From: Pelomyxa schiedti
Taxonomy: Eukaryota; Evosea; Pelobiontida; Pelomyxidae
Reading direction: 5' to 3'
Assembly (NCBI GenBank): GCA_020536535.1
Contig: JAHLWZ010000626.1
Location: 33,970 to 97,969 of the forward strand
DNA length: 64,000 nucleotides
Part shown: piece after piece, positions 56,894-64,000 of the stretch
Position numbering within the stretch: the first letter of the stretch is position 1
How the letters are laid out: every line of letters begins with the position of its first letter
Program-made: the position numbers and the translations under genes
Notes under the pieces: model-generated
The model's input: the letters and a program-made list of their open reading frames with translations, nothing else
Told to the model about the DNA's origin: nothing
The model's database searches: none

Positions 56894-58713
56894 TCAAAAA
56901 TTGGTGTAGAGGGAGGAAGGAGTGGGGAAGGGGTCTTCTCTGGATAGAACGAGAACAGCGTGTTGATGGGACATGTATCCTTTAATCAGCTTGTTGTAAA
57001 TCAGGTTGGCAATGTGACACTCCAGGTGGTCTTTGTCCACCTCAGTGCACGAGTCCCAAACACTTACAGCATCAGCAGGCTTAACAACTGGCCGGTGTGT
57101 GGTGGAATATCTCAGTGCGGCTTCAAAGACTCGGAGGAACATTTTGCTCTCCCGGCCACTTAGAACCCAGCACTTTCGGAACAGGGTGCGCATGACCATG
57201 CACTGCAGCTGCTCCAGCACAAGAAACACTCCTTTTCTGACAAACAGGTCCCCATAATCCTGGAAAGCCTGGAGCATCAAGCACAGGTCACCAGTTCGGA
57301 CGGCCTGCACAATATCTGTGTAACAGTCCAGGCCGTGTGTCTCAAGTAATCCACGAGGTGGCATTTTCCCATGAAGCATCATTACTGGTACGAGGTAGAA
57401 CAGAGACATCCTCCGGTTCTTCTTACTACTTTCGTGGCAGTTTGTAAAAGCAGTAAACAGTAATTTCTCTGCAATCGGGTATTCCCCATCAAGGAGAGCA
57501 GAGCGACCTCTGTAGAATTGGAAGCACACATCCTATTTGATGTGTTTAGAAGCTATTTTCGGTCACACAGGAAAAAAAAAAAAAAACCGAGATTATGTAC
57601 TTGTATCCACAGATTATTAATATTAATGATATGTGTGCATTCACACACGTGTGTGAATGTTTAAAACATGTACATCAGATTTGTGAAGAGATGGCACTCC
57701 GTTTGTGTACTTGTCAAGAGTTTTCCCCAGACGATTTCTCAAGGCAGTTAAACCGAGTCTCTGGAAAATTTATGATGAAGTATTAGACCAAATAGGAATA
57801 TTGAGGAATGTGTAAGTGCACATACGAAGTAAATTTTGAATAGGTGATTTGAAAGTGGAAGAAGTGCGGCCGTCTTGGACGATGCGGCATCAGTTTTTCT
57901 GTCAATCTGGCAAGTCTGCAAACAATGCGAGATGATTCTCGCTGCATCACTCAAGTAAGTGTTTTTATTTGCCTTTCTGACAACTTGGACTTCCGAAGCA
58001 GAGGATGCAGATGTAGAAGTGGAAGTGGAAGTGGAAGTGGCAGTCGAAGTGGAAGTGGGTGTAGAAGTAGAAGCAGATGGAAGCGGGGAAGCGTTGGCGG
58101 CGGCAGTTTCCTCCAAATCAGCGGCTCTGCCCAGCAAGCGGAGGTCGGCGATCGATGTAAGGAACGCCGGCATGGCCCACCCGTACCCCTGGCTTCCCAT
58201 AATGTCGTTCAGCTGCTGCGCCACCACCGTCTGGTGCACGTACGCCACCCCCAGCGCCAACTTGGCCTTGCCCGGCCCCGACGCCGAGGACGCCGAGGAC
58301 GACGCCGACGAGGCCGGGGGGGACTTGGCGTGGGCCAAGATGCACATGCAGCAGAGGACGTGCTCGGCGCAGGCGCGGGCCAGGGCGGGCTCCATGCGGG
58401 CGGAGAAGAAGGCCAGGACGGCGTCGCTGGCGGCGGGGCTCGGGGGCACGACGCCGTGGGCCGCCGCGGCGGGGGAGGCGGAGGCGGAGGGGGCGGAGAA
58501 CTCGCGGGGGAAGCCCTGGACGGAGCGGGCGCTGGAGTCGATCTGGCGGAGGCGCGCGGCGAGGGGGGAGGAGGCCGGGGCGCGGCGGGCGGCGGCGCCG
58601 ACGTCGCCGCCGTCGGCGCGGCGGTCGATGGGCAGGGACAGCACGGCGGCGAGCTGCTGCCCGTCCATGTTGTCGTTGGCTTCCATCACCTGCTGCGCGA
58701 TGTTGTTCATCAT
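56894..58713 (-). CDS. PCI-domain protein, PCID2/Thp1 (TREX-2) or CSN12-like
   Basis: Starts MMNNIAQQVMEANDNMDG at 58713. The first exon is very GC-rich, with Ala/Ser/Pro inserts and a Thr/Ser repeat (STSTPTSTSTATSTSTSTS). Around these inserts lies the family scaffold: HQTVVAQQLNDIM, AMPAFLTSIADLRLL, ARIISHCLQTCQIDRKTD and HLFKIYF. After two introns (one at 57533-57673) the last exon has QFYRGRSALLDGEYPIAEK, FTNCHESSKKNRR, IYLVP-like MSLFYLVPVMMLHGKMPP, then the winged-helix end CHIANLIYNKLIKGYMSHQH and SREDPFP. This order is that of PCID2/Thp1, which couples transcription with mRNA export at the nuclear pore with a Sac3-type partner and DSS1; CSN12 has a similar layout. PCID2 is the better fit by SHQH and NPFP-like end. 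It is divergent from the sacsin-like gene. Confidence 0.85.
57638..57659. repeat. 22-bp perfect palindrome inside a PCID2-like intron
   Basis: CATTCACACAC is followed directly by its reverse complement GTGTGTGAATG. It lies in the 141-nt intron 57533-57673, the longest intron I could bound in this window, beside a second short palindrome ATTAATATTAAT (57615-57626). It could form a hairpin in RNA or be a binding site for a dimeric protein; nothing further can be shown. Confidence 0.7.
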
Positions 58714-59005
58714 ATCCGTGGCCTTTTTTTATTTCAACCTGTGTGCACAAGTATCTGTTGTTCTCTCCAGGTTACGACGAACCTCAACAGCTCATAGTGG
58801 TGGTTCTCGTGGATTTTGTACTGAGTAGGGAGGTTGCCTCTCAGTACAGAGCTTCCTGGAACACTGATGGATTTGTGGCTTCGAAAAGGAGGGGAAAAAA
58901 AATAAAAACTTGGAAAAACTAGTTATGTCTTGGATGTGCTTGCCTGGGTGATGGCGAAAAACCAAAACATCAAGACTTTATCATTTCTCCATTTTCTTCC
59001 GACCA
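58714..59005. promoter_or_regulatory. Divergent promoter region of PCID2-like (-) and sacsin-like (+) genes
   Basis: A 292-bp gap between two start codons. A T-run lies at 58724-58730, next to the minus-strand start, and an A-rich stretch at 58893-58910. No named element is visible. Confidence 0.35.
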
Positions 59006-62000
59006 ATGCAGTCCCCTACACAGACCGCCACCGGCGTCGGCGATGCGCAGCTCTCACAACAACCCCGAGCATCCCGTAGGCCCCCACGTCCCATGTCTCA
59101 ATTTGGTCCACATCAGACGATTGTCACAAGAATTCGCGAGATCTTGGGCCAGTACCCTGCTGATCACCAGATGCTTTTTGTGTGTCACCCTCCTTCTTCA
59201 GCTATTAACTTCCAAGTAACTCTTTATTTTTCTTTGTTACAGGAGTTATTACAAAATGCCGATGATGCGGGTGCCACTATGTTGAAACTAGTTCTTGATG
59301 AACACCACTACAGTGGGTCTTTTATTTTATTTTAGTTTATTTTGTAAATGCTATTACCAGGATTCCCTGTGGACTCTGTGGCAGCACTAAATGGGTTGCA
59401 AGAACCTGGCCTCGTGGTATTCAACAATGCCCAGTTCACCCAGGAAGACATAGAAGGAATTCAGAGTATTGGTGACAGTGTGAAAAAAACCAAAAGTGAG
59501 AAAATTGGCCAGTTTGGCATTGGATTCAACAGCATGTACCACCTGACAGACACCCCATACCTACTATCTGCTGATTTTGTTGCTGTTCTTGACCCCATGC
59601 CAAAATTCTGCAGCAAATACAGTGAACTTCCTGGTGCTCGCTTTTCCCTTACTGAACTGACTGCCCCTGAAAATGACTATAGTGAGTTGCTTCAGCCATT
59701 CTGTGCTCACCTGTTTGGGCTGAACATATCTTCTGGAGTGTGTGAGGGCACTGTGTTTAAACTTCCCTTGCGGACTTGTTGTGAAGAGGGTGTGAGCAGA
59801 GAGGTGTTTTCCACTGGCAGAGTAAGGGAGCTCTTTCGCACATTTATTGATGCAGCCCCACAAGTGTTGTTATTCCTGAGGAATGTGCGCACTGTTGAAA
59901 TTGGAGTGTTGGAAGAAAGGTCTGACAATATACAACCATTTGCAATTGTGTCAAAAGATATCCAACAACCACCACCTTCTTGTGGTACACTCCTTACACT
60001 TACATCTTCTCTTACAAACCAATCGCCTTTGAGCAGACAGTATATTCTCCATCACAATACTTTCAGTGGAGACTGCATTGAAGTCTCTTCTGTAATGGAA
60101 AAACTTTTAAAAGCGAGTGTCACTGGGGAAGTCAGGGCTATGGCCTTTGGGGGAATTGCTGTTCCCCTCCCTTACTCAACATTGCCTCACCCGGGAACAG
60201 AGGAGTTGTTGGGTGGTGTGAGTTGTTTCTTGCCCCTTGCCAGATGCAAGAGCCTGTTCAATTTCATTGTGAATGGTGCCTTTGAACTCTCTTCATGTCG
60301 ACGTGATCTTCTGAGGGAAAGAGGCCCAAAAGCAGAGTGGAACTTGATGATTCTGAAGAGCGTTGTTGCACCACTTGTTCCGCAGGTTCTCAGCGAAGTT
60401 GTCAAGCATTGGCCTCCTGGAGTTCCATTTTCCACCCTGTGGGAATACCTTCCAAGCCATGACGTGGCTGGGGAGCAATGGACTCCGTTCATAAAATCTG
60501 TCTACGAGTGCATCAGTTCGCATTCCAACACGTTCATGGTTCCATCCTGGAAAGAAACCTGGATTCTGCTCTCTGATGCTATTGTCATTTCACCAACAAA
60601 AAGGAACAACCTCGAACAATCATCCTCCCTGTCAGTGTTGTGTGAAGCACTTGGAGACACAGCAGTGTTTGCCCCAAACCACGTTTGGGTGGGCTTTTTC
60701 GGCAACAGCAATAACAACACGACCAGCACCACCCCAACAGGAGCAGGAGGAGTGACAACACTAAGCAGCAGCAGCCTGCGTGCAGCACTCAAGAAATCCA
60801 AGTTCGTCCCGCCCAACGCACAGCACGCCGGGATCTTGCTTGAGATGTGCCTGGAAGATGAGAATTTCTCCGAACTCACCGGGTTGCCCCTCGTTCCCTT
60901 GCTCGATGGGAGGATGTCTGCATTCAACAACGGTGAAAGGAAGCAAATAATCTGCAAGACCAAACTCCAACAGGATGTGATCAACTTCCTGGAACCATCA
61001 TCTGTTGTGGACACAGAATCACTTCCCCAGAAAGTCACGGTTGTGTTGCAAACAAGGTTCAAGGAGTTGAACCTGATCCCATTTTCCCTCGAGCACTTGG
61101 CAACCCTCTTGGAACGCATCAAGGGTGTGAGAGCATCACCCCAACCAACAACAACAGGAAACAACAACCACCTGAGTTCACTCAACCTTCCTGATGGTTT
61201 CTTGGAGAAGTTCTGGGATCTTCCTGACGATGACACGTGGCACAGATTCAACGATTTCCACCTCGTTCCCGTTGTTGGAGGGAAACTTTGCACACCATCG
61301 TCAAAGCCCCTTCTCGTCGAACAACAAGCGAACATGGAATCGGTCACTACGCTGGCACAAGTCACTGAAGAGCACGGCGTTTTCTTCTCCGCCTTGCAAG
61401 GCAGTTTCACAACGTTGAGGAAGAACCTCACACCGTTTTCATGCCAGTCTCTGGCAAGGGCTCTTTTGCCAGTGGCACAACTGCTGTGCAGTTCACCACC
61501 ACAAAACCTCAGGTCTGTTGCAACGTTCTTCGAGGAACAACTGTCCAACTCTGACTGCAACAATGTGGAGACGCAGGAAACTCTGCTGAGGCTCCCCCTG
61601 TTCAAGTTGTCGTCGGGAGGATATCACGCACTCTCAGATCCGAGGTTCAAACTTGGGCCAAAAGGTGTTGACGCACGTCTCCTCCCAGCAGAGTACATCT
61701 GCGACTCGGAGTCTGGCCAGTTGGCGGAGCGACTTAAAGTTCTCAGAGTGTCTCTTTTGGACTTTTACATGTATGTCGTTCTCCCAAGCTTCCTCACCAT
61801 GGACACCAACCTGCGCGAGAAAACTGCGTTGAAGATCCTCGAAGCGGACTTCCATATTTTCAAGAGGGAGCATCTCACCACTTTGAGTCAGGTTCCTTGG
61901 GTCACTGCTGACAACAATGAGCCCAAGCGCCCTTGTTCTCTAACTTTTAGCTCTCCTGAAAATCTTGCAGTTGTACCATCTGGAAGTGGGTTCTATCCTG

Positions 62001-64000
62001 CAACACAATTTTGTAAAGCTCATTTTAGCTCATTTCTATCATCATGTGGAATGTCTGAGTTATTGTCTCCCCAAGCCCTTAGGAAGCAATGCCTGACTTG
62101 TCAAGATGCCAACTTCTCAGAGGCTTTGCTCAACTATCTTCAAGCCCACAGCAATATACTGAATACTGAACTGGACGATGCATTGAATTCCACTGCATGG
62201 ATTCCATGCAAAGCAGCACCTCCCAATTCACCATGGCGTTATATTGAGATTACAGAGCCCTTTTTGAAGCCTTCTTCATTGATCCTCCAGACACAGAAGC
62301 ACTTGGGTTTTGCCATTCACCCAATTTGTGGATTTAGCATCGTCTCTGAGGTGCAGTCTCACCTTAATTTCAAGAAATTGACAACTGAGGAGATAATATC
62401 ACAGCTCACCAAAGTTGCAGCACAATTCAATTCAATGGCAAAAGAGCAACAGCAAGAGCATGCACGTAAGGCTGAAAAGGTGGCTACATCCATTTTCCAA
62501 AAACTCCAGGAGAACCCATACTTTGATCACATCCCTCCAATTTCTGAAGCACCAATAATTTGGACGGGCACATGTTTTGCAGAACCTTCACGAGTTGAAG
62601 TAGAGAAAACTTCTGGTCTCCACTTGGAGCCTTTTCTTTACACTGTGCCACACACACTTATCAAATACACACCTGTGCTGAGGAAACTTGGAGTGGTGGA
62701 CACGTTCACCCTTTCTCATCTCATTGATTTTGTCAATAGTAGTCTTGGTCCCCATTATCAAAACCACCCACTTCCCAATGACGTCTTGAACATAGTGAAG
62801 CATGTTCTCCAAAGCATTTTCTCACAGCAGGATGCTTATGCAACAAGCAACTCCAAAGTCAAGTACATGTTAACATCAGAGTCTATGCTTGCACCAATTG
62901 CAGATGTTGTCTATGATGACTTGAAAGACCATGCCTTAATACTTGAAAAAAAGCTTTTGGACCCCATCTTTTCGGAAGATGCCGCTAAGGTATTTGGTGT
63001 TACTTTACTTGGAGAGCATCTACAGAGTTCCATTTCTCAAGGGATGTCATTTGGGCAGCATGTGGATGTGGTCAATGTCATTCAGTACATGTTGCGAGAC
63101 ACACCATGTGGTCCACGCATTCTGTATGAAATTTTGCAGAACGCTGATGATGCTGGGGCAAGTGTTGTAAAAATCATGTTGGATTGCTTCACATACAGTT
63201 CAGAAAAACTACTTCATCCATCTATGCAACCTTTTCAAGGACCTGCTCTTGTGGCATATAATAATGCTATGTTCCAACCAAGTGATTGGAATGCAATCCA
63301 AACGATTGCATCAGGAACCAAAGAGAGTCATCTCGGGAAAATTGGACGCTATGGCGTTGGGTTCTTGTCATGCTTCCACGTCACCGATCTTCCTTCAATT
63401 TTATCAGGTGACACTCTGGCTTTCTTTGATCCTCTTTGCACACATGTTCCACTGGCTTCACACTCATCTCCTGGGCGCTGTTACAAATTGAGTGGGGACA
63501 GGGGCACGCAGTGCAAACAGAGTTATGCATCCCAGTTCGAGCCTTACAAGGTACGTTTTGGCAGAACCTTTTGGGTTACCCTCACAACATGTTACAACAC
63601 AGACCTTTGGATGGGATGGAACCAACTTATCTGGGACTGTGTTGCGCCTTCCTTTGCGCCAAGGAACTTTGCCAGACCATAAAAGTGTTGTACAAACTTT
63701 TTTGAACGGTATACCCATGTTTCTTTTGAATGTTATCTCACAAATTCAGCCAACACAATCAAGGGATACTTTCATCAATTTGCCACTGCAATCGAGACCT
63801 CTATCCTGTTCCTCAAGAATGTCCGGTCTGTTCAAATAAGTGTGAGAGAAGCAGATAGTACAATAAGCTTTTTGCACTCTACGACATGCACCGAGTTACA
63901 ACCAGAGATGAGAGATCCCTTACTTCAATTTGTTGGCTCAGGAAGTTTCATGTACGGTGGCAGAAGGGACTGCACAAGAGTTGTTGAGGTTTCTCAAGAA
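59006..64000 (+). CDS. Sacsin-like protein with repeated HSP90-type ATPase modules, 3' end outside
   Basis: Starts MQSPTQTATGVGDAQ with a Pro/Arg-rich lead. Module 1 opens FGPHQTIVTRIREILGQYP and continues over introns 59180-59242 and 59313-59360 into ELLQNADDAGATMLKL, LVVFNNAQFTQEDIEGI and the glycine loop IGQFGIGFNSMYHLTD. These are the N-box (E and N for Mg-ATP) and the G-rich motif of GHKL ATPases in the sacsin family. A single exon of about 4.2 kb (59361-63550) carries the long region in between. Module 2 starts near 63050 (FGQHVDVVNVIQYMLRD) with EILQNADDAGASVVKI and IGRYGVGFLSCFHVTD. Introns 63551-63602 and 63709-63749 keep it open to the window end. Human sacsin has three such repeats and acts with Hsp70 in protein quality control and cytoskeletal organisation; a third repeat may lie beyond the edge. 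Confidence 0.92.

Noticed and set aside
57959-58828. Two long plus-strand open frames of about 290 aa opposite the PCID2-like first exon
   Set aside because: They are shadows of a GC-rich exon with strong codon bias. The minus strand carries the PCI-family scaffold and splices in phase; the plus frames are Gly/Arg/Glu-rich with no domain.
60502-61605. Minus-strand open frame of 367 aa inside the sacsin-like exon
   Set aside because: It lies opposite a continuous, recognisable plus-strand coding sequence and has no domain or splice context of its own.

Overview
This 64 kb window is nuclear DNA from an intron-rich, gene-dense protist. I count 19 protein-coding genes, two of them cut by the window edges. 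Introns are GT-AG and mostly 40-65 nt, so nearly every gene is broken into short open stretches and had to be rebuilt by hand from splice sites, reading phase and family motifs. Several features point to an amoebozoan, possibly an archamoeba of the Entamoeba/Mastigamoeba/Pelomyxa type: receptor-like TKL kinases with an MSP/PapD-like domain before the kinase, ectodomains rich in C-x-C-G-C-G...D-P-D-C motifs, a tandem DH-PH RhoGEF, a sacsin-like protein and extreme Ser/Pro/Gln tracts. That placement is inference, not proof.

Layout. 1-948: 3' end of an unrecognised gene. 1174-3346 (+): coiled-coil sirtuin. 3414-6825 (-) and 7023-10487 (+): a divergent pair of receptor-like kinases sharing a 197-bp promoter. 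10778-13341 (-): Pro/Gln-rich protein kinase. 13451-20226 (-): double DH-PH RhoGEF. 20476-21511 (-): phospholipid scramblase. 21885-24956 (+): ferric reductase/NADPH oxidase-type flavocytochrome. 25084-28577 (+): TBC-domain Rab GAP. 28578-29709: no supported gene. 29710-~34125 (-): large C2H2-like plus RING protein. 34391-35057 (-): small two-finger protein. 35511-39467 (+): UPF1-like SF1 helicase. 39968-41323 (+): papain-family protein lacking the catalytic Cys. 41699-45253 (+): single-pass surface protein. 45525-47646 (+): CUE-like plus DWIGLY-repeat protein. 47827-51890 (+): third receptor-like kinase. 52104-54441 (+): MFS transporter. 54595-56653 (+): RNFT-like membrane RING protein. 56894-58713 (-): PCID2/Thp1-like PCI protein. 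59006-64000 (+): sacsin-like protein, 3' end outside.

Functionally the genes fall into signalling at the cell surface (three receptor kinases, RhoGEF, Rab GAP, a surface protein), membrane redox and lipid functions (ferric reductase, scramblase, MFS carrier), proteostasis (two RING proteins, sacsin, the CUE-like protein) and RNA/chromatin functions (sirtuin, UPF1-like helicase, PCID2-like). They look like ordinary neighbours in a compact eukaryotic genome, with no operons. Intergenic gaps are mostly 67-500 bp. I saw no tRNA, rRNA, CRISPR array or transposon.

The items most worth a second look are a 7-nt micro-exon that completes the sirtuin NAD-binding motif, a papain-family protein with Tyr in place of the catalytic Cys, a ubiquitin-binding-type CUE segment joined to repeated SKICH-like DWIGLY modules, and three uncharacterised proteins (the RhoGEF C-terminal module, the large RING protein and the two-finger protein).
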